From positions 141,737 through 205,736 of the forward strand of contig NZ_JANYMP010000014.1 in the NCBI RefSeq assembly GCF_025061645.1: 64,000 nucleotides of DNA, written 5' to 3'. The translations under genes were made by a program, and so were the position numbers. Origin of the DNA: Umezawaea endophytica (GTDB lineage Bacteria > Actinomycetota > Actinomycetes > Mycobacteriales > Pseudonocardiaceae). Every line of letters begins with the position of its first letter. Within the stretch, counting starts at the first letter, position 1. The notes beneath the pieces are model-generated. The model was not told the origin of the DNA, ran no database searches, and saw only the letters and a program-made list of their open reading frames with translations. Below, piece by piece: positions 20,316 to 28,469 of this stretch.

Positions 20316-21442
20316 CAGAGGACGCGGTTCGGACGATCGACGCCGGGACCCCGCCGACGAGGTTCGCGCGCGGCTGGCACTGCCTCGGGCTCGCCGACCG
20401 GTTCCGGGACGGTGAACCGCACGCCGTCGAGGCGTTCGGCACCAAGCTGGTGGTGTTCCAGGGCGAGGACGGCGCGCTCAACGTGCTGGACGCCTATTGC
20501 AGGCACATGGGCGGGGACCTCACCCAGGGCACGGTGAAGGGCGACACGATCGCCTGCCCGTTCCACGACTGGCGCTGGGCGGGCAACGGCCGGTGCGTCG
20601 GGATCCCGTACGCCAAGAGGGTCCCGCTGCGCGCCCGCACCCGCTCGTGGACGACGCTGGAGCAGAACAAGCAGTTGTTCGTCTGGCACGACCCGCAGGG
20701 GAACCCGCCGCCGGAGAACGTCGTGATCCCCCGGATCGAGGCGGCCTACAGCGGCGAGTGGAGCAACTGGACGTGGGACTCGGTGCTGATCGAGGGCGCC
20801 AACTGCCGCGAGGTCATCGACAACGTCGTGGACATGGCGCACTTCTTCTACATCCACTTCGCCTTCCCCACGTACTTCAAGAACGTGCTCGAGGGGCACG
20901 TCGCGTCGCAGTACCTGACGACGAGGGGGCGGCCGGACATCACCGGCGGCGGGACGAACTACACCGGTGACACGGTGGTCCGGTCCGAGGCGTCCTACTT
21001 CGGCCCGTCCTACATGATCGACTACCTGTGGAACGACTACCAGGGCACGATCATCGAGACGGTCCTGATCAACTGCCACTACCCGGTGACCGAGAACTCG
21101 TTCCTGCTCCAGTGGGGCGCGATCGTCAAGAAGCTGCCCGGCCTGACCGACGAGCACGCCGACAAGATCGCGCACAAGTTCGCCCGCGGCATCGGCGCGG
21201 GTTTCCTCCAGGACGTGGAGATCTGGCGGAACAAGTCGCGGATCGACAACCCGCTGCTGTGCGAGGAGGACGGGCCGGTCTACCAGTTGCGCCGCTGGTA
21301 CGAGCAGTTCTACGTCGACGTGGAGGACGTCTCCGACGACATGGTGCGGCGCTTCGAGTTCGAGGTCGACACCACCAGGGCGGTCGAGGTGTGGGAGAAG
21401 GAGGTCGCGGCGAACATCGCTCGACGGGAAGGCGTCTCGTGA
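20312..21442 (+). CDS. kshA: 3-ketosteroid 9alpha-hydroxylase oxygenase KshA
   Basis: A 376-residue Rieske oxygenase. The [2Fe-2S] ligands are Cys63/His65 (YCRHMGGDL) and Cys82/His85 (CPFHDWRWAG). The mononuclear iron histidines are His177 and His182 in NVVDMAHFFYIHF. KshA hydroxylates C9 of 1,4-androstadiene-3,17-dione-type steroids or their CoA thioesters, and the product collapses with ring B opening. ATG start overlapping the kstD stop (ATGA). In M. tuberculosis kshA lies away from kstD; here both KSH components and KstD are in one operon. Confidence 0.93.
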   Translation: MTEDAVRTIDAGTPPTRFARGWHCLGLADRFRDGEPHAVEAFGTKLVVFQGEDGALNVLDAYCRHMGGDLTQGTVKGDTIACPFHDWRWAGNGRCVGIPYAKRVPLRARTRSWTTLEQNKQLFVWHDPQGNPPPENVVIPRIEAAYSGEWSNWTWDSVLIEGANCREVIDNVVDMAHFFYIHFAFPTYFKNVLEGHVASQYLTTRGRPDITGGGTNYTGDTVVRSEASYFGPSYMIDYLWNDYQGTIIETVLINCHYPVTENSFLLQWGAIVKKLPGLTDEHADKIAHKFARGIGAGFLQDVEIWRNKSRIDNPLLCEEDGPVYQLRRWYEQFYVDVEDVSDDMVRRFEFEVDTTRAVEVWEKEVAANIARREGVS

Positions 21443-21690
21443 CCGAGCGCCGCGAGTTCCTGGAGGGCGGGCTGAACCCGGTGAAGTGCCTCGACTGCGG
21501 GAACCGCGTGCTGGTGAAGAAGTACAGCCCGCACCACACGAGCGTGCAGTGGACGTCCGACGCGGCGGCGAGCTGCCCCGAGTTCGCCGCCGCCGGCCGG
21601 GACACCGCGCTCATCCAGACCTGCCTGACGCTGCGGGACAGCATCGACCAGGCGGTGCGGGACGGCGTGCTGGAGGTGGCCGATGGCTGA
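21439..21690 (+). CDS. Small four-cysteine protein between kshA and kshB
   Basis: An 83-residue protein I cannot assign. It has four cysteines, Cys17 and Cys20 in KCLDCGNRVLVKKY, then Cys46 and Cys62, which could form a zinc or iron-sulfur site. A conserved-looking aromatic/polar stretch HHTSVQWTSD lies between. GTG start overlaps the kshA stop (GTGA), and its stop overlaps the kshB ATG by eight bases, so it is translationally locked between the oxygenase and reductase subunits. Its position suggests a role in assembly of, or electron transfer within, the 9alpha-hydroxylase, but that is inference. No signal peptide or membrane segment. Confidence 0.8.
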   Translation: MTERREFLEGGLNPVKCLDCGNRVLVKKYSPHHTSVQWTSDAAASCPEFAAAGRDTALIQTCLTLRDSIDQAVRDGVLEVADG

Positions 21691-22660
21691 CGTCCACCGG
21701 CTGCGGGTGGTGGAGGTCGTCGACGAGACGCCGGACGCCAAGTCGTTCGTGCTGGAGGGCGGCGGGTTCACCCCCAAGCCGGGGCAGTTCCTGACCGTGC
21801 GGATCGGGACCGCCGCGCGGTGCTACTCGCTGTGCAGCGCGCCGGACGAGCCGCTGAAGATCACCGTCAAGCGCACGCAGGACGGGTACGGGTCGCACTG
21901 GCTGTGCGACAACGCCGTCGTGGGCACGGAACTGGACGTGCTCGGCCCGGTGGGCGTGTTCACCCCGGCGTCGCTGGACGCCGACCTGCTCGCGTTCGCG
22001 GGCGGCAGCGGCATCACGCCGGTGATGTCGATCATCAGGTCGGTGCTCTCCGGCGGCACCGGCCGCGTGACCCTGGTGTACGCCAACCGCGACGAGCGGT
22101 CGGTGATCTTCGCGCGCGAGCTGACCCGCCTCAGCGCCGAGCACCCCGACCGGCTGGCGGTCGTGCACTGGCTGGAGTCCGTGCAGGGCCTGCCGACCAC
22201 CGCCCAGCTCGCCGCGCTCGCCCGGCCGTGCGCCGAGGCCTTCCTCTGCGGCCCGGCGCCCTTCATGGACGCCGCCAAGGCCGCCGCCCGCCAGGCGGGG
22301 GTGCAGCGGGTCCACGTCGAGCGGTTCACCTCCCTGTCCAGCAACCCGTTCGAGGACGCGGTGGCCGCTGCCACCGACGACGGCCCGGACGCGACGGTGG
22401 AGGTCGAACTCGACGGCGAGCAGCACCGGTTCCCCTGGCCCGCCCGCACGCGGCTGCTCGACCTGCTGCTGGACAAGGGGCTCGACGCGCCGTTCTCCTG
22501 CCGCGAGGGGGCGTGCAGCGCGTGCGTCTGCCGCCTGGTGGAGGGCGAGGTGAAGATGCTCAACAACGACGTGCTCGACGAGCAGGACCTCGCCGAGGGC
22601 TTCGTCCTCGCCTGCCAGTCGGTCCCGGTGACCGACGCGGTGAAGATCACCTACACCTGA
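21683..22660 (+). CDS. kshB: 3-ketosteroid 9alpha-hydroxylase reductase KshB
   Basis: A 325-residue ferredoxin-NAD(P)H reductase. Domains in order are an FAD-binding barrel (RCYSLCSAP at about 46-54), an NADH-binding domain (FAGGSGITPVMSII, later FLCGPAPFMDAA), and a C-terminal plant-type [2Fe-2S] domain with CREGACSACVC and a distal Cys in LACQSV. KshB passes electrons from NAD(P)H to KshA. ATG start inside the end of the small upstream gene. Confidence 0.92.
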   Translation: MADVHRLRVVEVVDETPDAKSFVLEGGGFTPKPGQFLTVRIGTAARCYSLCSAPDEPLKITVKRTQDGYGSHWLCDNAVVGTELDVLGPVGVFTPASLDADLLAFAGGSGITPVMSIIRSVLSGGTGRVTLVYANRDERSVIFARELTRLSAEHPDRLAVVHWLESVQGLPTTAQLAALARPCAEAFLCGPAPFMDAAKAAARQAGVQRVHVERFTSLSSNPFEDAVAAATDDGPDATVEVELDGEQHRFPWPARTRLLDLLLDKGLDAPFSCREGACSACVCRLVEGEVKMLNNDVLDEQDLAEGFVLACQSVPVTDAVKITYT

Positions 22661-22669
22661 GGGGGAGCC

Positions 22670-23515
22670 ATGCCGATCGATCCCGCCACCGCCATCGGCG
22701 CCGAACTGCCGGAGACGAAGTTCTCCTGGACCCCGACGGACGTCCTGCTCTACCACCTCGCGCTCGGCGCGGGGCCGGAGGACCTGCGGTACACCTACGA
22801 GCGGGACCTGCACGTGCTGCCGACGTTCGGCGTGATCGCGGCCCACCTGCGCGCGACCGAACCGCCCACCGTGTCGTTCCCCGGCGTCGACGTCGACCTC
22901 GCCAAGGTCCTGCACGGCACCCAGGAGATCACCGTGCACCGCCCGCTGCCGGTGCGCGGCGAGGCGGTCCTGCGCACGAGGGTGGCCGACGTGCTGGACA
23001 AGGGGACGGCCGCCGTCATCGTGCAGGAGTCGACCGGCGTCACCACGGACGGGACCGCGCTGTTCACCGCGCGCTCCAGCATCTTCGCCCGCGGCGAGGG
23101 CGGGTTCGGCGGCTCGCGCGGGCCGTCCACGCGGCTGCGGGTCCCCGACCGCGCACCGGACGCCGTGCTGGAAACGCCGACGCTGCCGCAGCAGGCGCTG
23201 CTGTACCGGCTGTGCGGCGACCGCAACCCGCTGCACGCGGACCCGGAGTTCGCGAAGCTCGCCGGGTTCGACGCGCCGATCCTGCACGGGCTGTGCACCT
23301 ACGGCGTGGTGTGCAAGGCCGTGGTGGACGCGCTGCTCGACGGGCGGGTGGACCGGGTCAGCTCGTTCGCCGCGAAGTTCACCGGCGTCGTCTACCCCGG
23401 TGAGACCCTGCGCACCGGGGTGTGGCGCGACGGCGACCGCTTCGTGCTCACCACGACGGCCGCTGACCGCGACGACGCGCCCGTGCTGTCGGACGTGGTG
23501 CTGACCGTCTCCTGA
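22670..23515 (+). CDS. MaoC-type 2-enoyl-CoA hydratase (Hsd4B/Rv3538-like)
   Basis: A 281-residue double-hotdog MaoC-like hydratase. The C-terminal hotdog has the hydratase-2 motif YRLCGDRNPLHADPEFAKLAGF with the catalytic Asp and His, followed by DAPILHGLCTYG. Neighbours kstD and hsaE-G-F match M. tuberculosis Rv3534c-Rv3538, where Rv3538 is the equivalent. The likely role is hydration of a steroid side-chain enoyl-CoA in the beta-oxidation cycle removing propanoyl- or acetyl-CoA. ATG start nine bases after kshB with GGGGGAG upstream. Assignment to a specific side-chain intermediate is inferred. Confidence 0.85.
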   Translation: MPIDPATAIGAELPETKFSWTPTDVLLYHLALGAGPEDLRYTYERDLHVLPTFGVIAAHLRATEPPTVSFPGVDVDLAKVLHGTQEITVHRPLPVRGEAVLRTRVADVLDKGTAAVIVQESTGVTTDGTALFTARSSIFARGEGGFGGSRGPSTRLRVPDRAPDAVLETPTLPQQALLYRLCGDRNPLHADPEFAKLAGFDAPILHGLCTYGVVCKAVVDALLDGRVDRVSSFAAKFTGVVYPGETLRTGVWRDGDRFVLTTTAADRDDAPVLSDVVLTVS

Positions 23516-23528
23516 CGGGGGCGACCCG

Positions 23529-24134
23529 TTGCCGCGCGGTCGGCCCACCGGGCAGGCTGGGCGCGTGGGTGGTGACGCGGGTGCGACCCGGCGGGTGATG
23601 AGCCGCGAGCAGGTCGTCCGGGGCGGGTGCCGGTTCTTCCTGCGCCACCACACGATCGACATGGAGCGCCTGGCGGCGGGCCTCGCGATCAGCCGGGCGA
23701 CGCTCTACCGGGTGGTGCGCAGCCGGGACGTGCTGCTCGCCGACGTGCTGTGGCTGCTCGGCGAGAGGACGCTCACCCAGGCACGGCGGGAGCGCCGGAG
23801 CACCGGGGCGGACGGGGTCCTGGAGGTGACCCGGCTGTTCGTCGACCGGCTGCGCGAGTCGGCGCCGTTCCGCGCGTTCCTGCTCGCCGAGCCGGACACG
23901 GCGACACGGGTGCTGTTCCACGCCTCGTGCGGCGTGCACCGCCGGGTGGTGTCGGCGCAGAAGGAGATCCTGCTGGAGGCCCGTGCCGCGGAGGAGCCGT
24001 CCGCGGCGCTCGACCAGATCGCGTTCCTGTACGTGCGGATCGTCGAGTCGGAGGTGTACGCCGAGCTGCTGGGTGGCGAGCCGGTCGACCGCGCGCTGGC
24101 CGAGCGGGCGACCAGGGCGGTGCTGCCGGGGTGA
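23529..24134 (+). CDS. TetR-like regulator (QsdR-type)
   Basis: About 201 residues. The N-terminal helix-turn-helix (MERLAAGLAISRATLYRVVR) is TetR-like, and the C-terminal part resembles the QsdR-type ligand domain. It is the last gene of the kstD operon, 13 bases after the hydratase stop. The TTG at 23529 with GGGGG upstream is used as the start; GTG 23565 or ATG 23598 would shorten the N-terminal Arg/Gly-rich tail. A third TetR protein inside a KstR-controlled operon could respond to a different steroid intermediate or regulate genes elsewhere; no operator for it was identified. Confidence 0.7.
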   Translation: MPRGRPTGQAGRVGGDAGATRRVMSREQVVRGGCRFFLRHHTIDMERLAAGLAISRATLYRVVRSRDVLLADVLWLLGERTLTQARRERRSTGADGVLEVTRLFVDRLRESAPFRAFLLAEPDTATRVLFHASCGVHRRVVSAQKEILLEARAAEEPSAALDQIAFLYVRIVESEVYAELLGGEPVDRALAERATRAVLPG

Positions 24135-24231
24135 CCTGCGACGGCGGTCTCACGTTCGGCCGCGCGCTGGTGCGGGCCGGCGGGCCCTGGATACGGTGCG
24201 GTGGCCCGTTCCCGACGCCGTGGGGGCCGCC

Positions 24232-25554
24232 ATGCCGATCGTCCGCCTGCCGCTGCTCACGGCGCTCCTCGCGGTCCTGACGGCGATGGCGACCGCGCCC
24301 GTCGCCGTCGCCTCGTCGGCCGGGTGCACGCCGATGGTCTTCGTGCACGGCCAGCAGGGGTCGGCCCAGCAGTGGCAGTCCAACGCGAAGCGGTTCTCCT
24401 CCAACGGTTTCCCGAACCGCCTGCTGCACGCCTACGAGTACGACACCAGCGTCGCGACCAACGACGCTGCGGTCGCCGGGCTCGACGCGTTCGTCGCCGA
24501 CGTGCTGGCCCGCACCGGAGCGCGGTCGGTGGACGTCATCGCGCACTCCCGCGGCACGACCGTCCTGCACGCCTTCCTGGCCACGCCCGAGCGGGCCGCG
24601 CTGGTGCGCCGGTACGTGAACGTCGACGGCCGGTCCAGCGCCACCCCACCGGGCGGGGTGCCGACGCTCGCGCTCTGGGGCAGCCTGCAACCCACGGGCT
24701 CGATCGGCGGCGCGACCAACGTGTACCTGACCCACCTGGGGCACACGGAGACCGCCACGTCGGCCGAGGGCTTCGGGTACGTCCACCGGTTCCTCACCGG
24801 CCGGGACGCGGCCACCACCGACGTGCGGCCCGAACCGCCCGCCCTGGTCCGGATCGCGGGCCGGGCGGTGTTCTTCCCGCAGAACCAGGGCGCCGCGGGT
24901 CTGCTGCGGGTCTGGGAGCTCGACGGCCGGACCGGGGCGCGCCGCGCCGCCCGGCAGAGCGTGGAGGTCGGGGCCGACGGCGCGTTCGGGCCGTTGCGGG
25001 TCGACGGCCGCGGGCACTACGAACTGGTCCTCGAACGCGAGGGCCAGCGGACCTACCACTACTACTTCGAGCCGTTCGAGCGCTCCGACCTCTTCCTGCG
25101 CCTCCAGGTCTCGGGTCCGGGCGGCATCGGCGACCTCGTCGACCGGTGCCCCGGCAGTTCGGCGTTCACCGTGCTGCGCAACCGGGAGTGGTGGGCCGAC
25201 CAGGCCACCGACAACGACCGCCTGGAGTTCGACGGCGTCGACGTGCTGGCACCCGCCGTCGCGCCGCGCGCCCGGCAGGTCCTCGCGGGCTTCGTGTTCG
25301 ACGACGGCTGCGACGGCGTGTCCGTGCCGGGCACACCGCCGGTCCCGTTCGGCTCGCTGCCCTTCCTGACCGGCGTGGACACCTACCTGCCAGCCCAGCC
25401 GAGCGGCACGATCCGCGTCACCGAGACCGTCCGGGGCGGCGCGGGGCGGTCGCGCACCGTCGCCGTGCCGAACTGGCCGTCGGACCAGCACACGATCAGC
25501 CTCCAGTTCAAGGACTACCTCGATCGCGCGTTCGGCGGCGGCCCGCGCCGGTAG
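24232..25554 (+). CDS. Secreted alpha/beta hydrolase (lipase-like)
   Basis: A 440-residue protein with a signal peptide (hydrophobic core LPLLTALLAVLTAMATAP, cleavage near ALA-like residues about 24-28). A lipase-type hydrolase domain follows: the oxyanion segment MVFVHGQQGS (about residue 35) and nucleophile Ser in DVIAHSRGTT (about residue 104), with a late HLGHTE. The second half (about 200-440) is beta-rich, with repeated FEPFERSD- and FDDGCDG-like blocks that I do not recognise. Extracellular ester or lipid hydrolysis is likely; cleavage of sterol esters is possible given the neighbours but unproven. It has its own leader gap (98 bases) after the TetR gene. Confidence 0.8.
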   Translation: MPIVRLPLLTALLAVLTAMATAPVAVASSAGCTPMVFVHGQQGSAQQWQSNAKRFSSNGFPNRLLHAYEYDTSVATNDAAVAGLDAFVADVLARTGARSVDVIAHSRGTTVLHAFLATPERAALVRRYVNVDGRSSATPPGGVPTLALWGSLQPTGSIGGATNVYLTHLGHTETATSAEGFGYVHRFLTGRDAATTDVRPEPPALVRIAGRAVFFPQNQGAAGLLRVWELDGRTGARRAARQSVEVGADGAFGPLRVDGRGHYELVLEREGQRTYHYYFEPFERSDLFLRLQVSGPGGIGDLVDRCPGSSAFTVLRNREWWADQATDNDRLEFDGVDVLAPAVAPRARQVLAGFVFDDGCDGVSVPGTPPVPFGSLPFLTGVDTYLPAQPSGTIRVTETVRGGAGRSRTVAVPNWPSDQHTISLQFKDYLDRAFGGGPRR

Positions 25555-25564
25555 TGTCGACCGC

Positions 25565-25975
25565 GTGGTCGACTACGGAGACGTGCCCGCGCCCGTCGTG
25601 GCCCGGTTGAGGTCGCTGTGCCTCGGGCTGCCCGACGCCTACGAGGAGCGGGCGTGGCGGGGCACGCGGTGGATGGTCCGCAAGCGGACCTTCGCGCACG
25701 TCCTCACCGTCGAGCCCGAGCACCCGGCGGCCTACGCCAGGGCGGCGGGGGCGACGGGGGCGATCGTCGTCATGACGTTCCGGGCGCCCGGCTCCGAACT
25801 CGACGCGCTGGTCGGCTCCGGCCACCCGTTCTTCAAGGCCGGGTGGGGAACCGACGTCGTCGGCCTGGTGCTCACCGACGACGTCGACTGGACCGAGGTC
25901 GGCGAGCTGCTGACCGACAGCTACTGCGTCCTGGCGCCGAAGAAGCTGGTGGCGCTGGTGGACCGGCCCGGCTGA
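25565..25975 (+). CDS. MmcQ/YjbR-family protein
   Basis: A 136-residue member of the MmcQ/YjbR (cyanate-like fold) family. Visible features are the EERAWRGTRWMVRKRTFAHV strand pair at about residues 28-47 and the C-terminal DSYCVLAPKKLVALV. Some members bind DNA; the physiological role is generally unknown. GTG start ten bases after the lipase stop. It converges on ltp2 with a three-base gap, so the two transcription units run into each other. Confidence 0.75.
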   Translation: MVDYGDVPAPVVARLRSLCLGLPDAYEERAWRGTRWMVRKRTFAHVLTVEPEHPAAYARAAGATGAIVVMTFRAPGSELDALVGSGHPFFKAGWGTDVVGLVLTDDVDWTEVGELLTDSYCVLAPKKLVALVDRPG

Positions 25976-25978
25976 GCG

Positions 25979-27136
25979 CTAGTCCACCCCCAGCACCAGC
26001 CCGCTGGTCGGCACGCCGGTGCCCGCCGTGACCAGCACGTGCGCCACCGCGCGGACCTGGTTCGCCGCCGTGCCGCGCACCTGGCGCACCGCTTCGGCGA
26101 TCCCGTTCATGCCGTGCACGTAGGCCTCGCCGAGCTGGCCCCCGTGCGGGTTGAGCGGCAGCCCGCCGTCCAGTTCCAGCATCCCGTCCGCGATGAAGTG
26201 CCGGGCCTCGCCGCGCTGGCAGAAGCCGAGTTCCTCGAGCTGCACCAGGACGAACGGCGTGAAGTGGTCGTAGAGCACGGCGACGTCCACATCGGACGGT
26301 CCGAGTCCCGACTGGCGCCACAGCGCTTTCGCGACCACGCCCATCTCCGGCAGGCCGGTGAGGTCGTCGCGGTAGTAGCTGGTCATGGTGAACTGGTCGG
26401 TGCCGCTGCCCTGCGCGGCGGCCCTGATCACCGCGGGCGGCCTGCGCAGGTCGCGCGCCCGTTCCGCGCTGGTGACGACGATCGCGACCGCGCCGTCGCT
26501 CTCCTGGCAGCAGTCGAGCAGCCGCAGCGGCTCCGCGATCCAGCGCGACGACTGGTGCTCCTCCAGGGTGATCGGCCGTTCGTGGAACCACGCCTTCGGG
26601 TTGGTGGCCGCGTGCTTGCGGTCGACCACGGCGATCCGGCCGAAGTCCTCGCTGGTGGCGCCGTGGGCGTGCATGTACCGGCGGGCGAACATCGCGACCA
26701 TCGCGGCGGGCGTGCCCAGGCCCATCGGGTACGACCAGCTATTGTCCACCGACCCCACGGCCGCCGCCGTCTGCACCTGGCCGAACCGGTGCCCGGACCG
26801 CTCGTTGAACGCGCGGTAGCAGACCACCACCTCGGCCATGCCGGTCGCTACCGCCATCGCCGCCTGCTGGACCGTCGCGCACGCGGCCCCGCCGCCGTAG
26901 TGGATCCTGCTGAAGAACGTCAGCTCCGGTATCCCGAGTTCGCGCGCGACGGCGATCTCGGTGTTGGAGTCCATGGTGAAGCTGACCAATCCGTCCACAT
27001 CGGACGGTTCGAGGCCCGCGTCGGTGAGCGCGTCGCGCACCGCCTCGGCGGCCAGCCGCAACTCGCTGCGGCCGGAGTCCTTGGAGAACTCGGTGGCCCC
27101 GATCCCGACGACCGCGGCGGCTCCGGAGACGCTCAC
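25979..27136 (-). CDS. ltp2: Steroid side-chain aldolase Ltp2
   Basis: A 385-residue thiolase-superfamily protein of the SCP-x/lipid-transfer type. It lacks the thiolase nucleophilic Cys arrangement and instead carries Tyr289 (LYDHF) and Tyr339 (AYVHGMNG). These correspond, with a constant five-residue offset, to Tyr294 and Tyr344 of the M. tuberculosis retro-aldolase Ltp2. It cleaves 17-hydroxy-3-oxo-4-pregnene-20-carboxyl-CoA to androstenedione and propanoyl-CoA, working in complex with the DUF35 domain of ChsH2. GTG start overlaps the chsH1 stop. Final gene of the six-gene side-chain operon. Confidence 0.92.
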   Translation of the reverse strand: MSVSGAAAVVGIGATEFSKDSGRSELRLAAEAVRDALTDAGLEPSDVDGLVSFTMDSNTEIAVARELGIPELTFFSRIHYGGGAACATVQQAAMAVATGMAEVVVCYRAFNERSGHRFGQVQTAAAVGSVDNSWSYPMGLGTPAAMVAMFARRYMHAHGATSEDFGRIAVVDRKHAATNPKAWFHERPITLEEHQSSRWIAEPLRLLDCCQESDGAVAIVVTSAERARDLRRPPAVIRAAAQGSGTDQFTMTSYYRDDLTGLPEMGVVAKALWRQSGLGPSDVDVAVLYDHFTPFVLVQLEELGFCQRGEARHFIADGMLELDGGLPLNPHGGQLGEAYVHGMNGIAEAVRQVRGTAANQVRAVAHVLVTAGTGVPTSGLVLGVD

Positions 27137-27531
27137 GCGGGCACCTCGATCCGCACGGTGCCGACGACGTGGTCGCCCTGCGGCGTGCGGCCGACCACCT
27201 CCACGACGTAGACCCCGTCGTCGAAGCGCTCGACGACCTGGCCGAAGAACTTCAGCGTGTCGTGGGCGTAGCAGGGCGCACCGAGCCGGATGTCCACCGC
27301 GCGCACCAGCGCCTCCGGGCCCGCCCAGTCCGTGACGTACCGCTGCACCAGGCCGGTCGTGGTGAGGATGTTGACGAAGATGTCCTTGGAGCCGCGCGCG
27401 ACGGCGAGGTCGCGGTCGTGGTGCACGTCCTGGAAGTCCCGCGTCGCGATGGCGCTGCTGATCACGAACGTCGGGGTGGCCTCGACGTGCACCTCCGGCA
27501 GCGAGTCGCCGAGGTTCAGGGTCCGGGTCAT
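27133..27531 (-). CDS. chsH1: Hydratase subunit ChsH1
   Basis: A 132-residue single-hotdog MaoC-like protein, close to the 129 residues of M. tuberculosis ChsH1. The catalytic Asp/His pair lies in ATRDFQDVHHDRDLA (about residues 30-44). ChsH1 pairs with ChsH2 to hydrate 3-oxo-4,17-pregnadiene-20-carboxyl-CoA. ATG start overlapping the chsH2 stop by four bases, consistent with obligate partner subunits. Confidence 0.92.
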   Translation of the reverse strand: MTRTLNLGDSLPEVHVEATPTFVISSAIATRDFQDVHHDRDLAVARGSKDIFVNILTTTGLVQRYVTDWAGPEALVRAVDIRLGAPCYAHDTLKFFGQVVERFDDGVYVVEVVGRTPQGDHVVGTVRIEVPA

Positions 27532-28469
27532 GAGCCGCCTCCCGCGCGTGGTCGCCAAGTCGGCATGGTCAGGTCGTCGTCGACCTTCGTGAACACGACC
27601 TCCACGGGGAGGCCGACGCGGACGTCGTCCGGCGCGATCCCGGTCAGCTCGCCCAGCATCCGCACGCCCTCGTCCAGCTCGACCAGCGCGACGACGAACG
27701 GCGTCGCCCGGCCGGGAACGCGGGGGTGGTGGTGCACGACGTAGCTGTAGACCTCGCCGACGCCGTCGGACACCAGGTGGGTCGGTTTGGTGGCACCGCA
27801 CTCCGGGCACATCGGCCCCGGCGGGTGCCGCAGCAGCCCGCAGCCGCCGCACCGCTGGATCCGCAGCTCCCCCAGCGCCGTGCCCTGCCAGAAGTACTCG
27901 GTGTCGTGGTTCACCGCGGGCCGGATCACCGCCGCGGGCACGGCCTCCGCGACCGCCGCGGGTTTCTCGGCGGGGCGGAACTTCAGCACCCGGAACCGCA
28001 TCTCCGCGACGACCTCGTCCCCGACGTACCAGGTGTTCCTGGTCGTCACGAACCAGCCTTCGCCGAGCGCGGTGCGCTTGGGCCCCACCACGTCGTCCAG
28101 CCGCGTCGTCACCGCGACGTGCTCGCCCTGCCTCAGGTAGCGGTGGTAGGTCTGGTCGCTGTTGGTCGCCACCACGGACGTGTAGCCCGCCTCGTCGAGC
28201 ACGGCCATCATCGCGCCGAGCGGGTCGTCCGACGAGCGCTGCCCGTGCAGCCCGCCCATCGTCCACACCTGGATCATCGCGGGCGGCGCGACCAGTCCCC
28301 CGTGCCCGGCCTTCTCGGCGGCCTCGGGGTCGGTGTAGACGGGGTTCGCGTCGCCGATCGCCTCCACCCAGTTGAGCACCATCGGCAGGTTCACCGGGTC
28401 GCGGGCGAGCCGGGGCGCGCTCTCGCCCGCCGCGGCGATGCGGGCCGCCTCCTCCTCGACGCGCGTCAT
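27528..28469 (-). CDS. chsH2: Hydratase subunit ChsH2 (MaoC plus DUF35)
   Basis: A 313-residue two-domain protein. An N-terminal MaoC-like hotdog (about 1-165) pairs with ChsH1. The C-terminal DUF35 region has a zinc ribbon CGGCGLLRHPPGPMCPEC (four Cys, about 212-229) followed by an OB fold. In M. tuberculosis the DUF35 domain binds the aldolase Ltp2 so that the hydrated CoA ester is passed directly on. ATG overlaps the fadE29 stop. Length and architecture match the mycobacterial protein (311 residues). Confidence 0.92.
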   Translation of the reverse strand: MTRVEEEAARIAAAGESAPRLARDPVNLPMVLNWVEAIGDANPVYTDPEAAEKAGHGGLVAPPAMIQVWTMGGLHGQRSSDDPLGAMMAVLDEAGYTSVVATNSDQTYHRYLRQGEHVAVTTRLDDVVGPKRTALGEGWFVTTRNTWYVGDEVVAEMRFRVLKFRPAEKPAAVAEAVPAAVIRPAVNHDTEYFWQGTALGELRIQRCGGCGLLRHPPGPMCPECGATKPTHLVSDGVGEVYSYVVHHHPRVPGRATPFVVALVELDEGVRMLGELTGIAPDDVRVGLPVEVVFTKVDDDLTMPTWRPRAGGGS

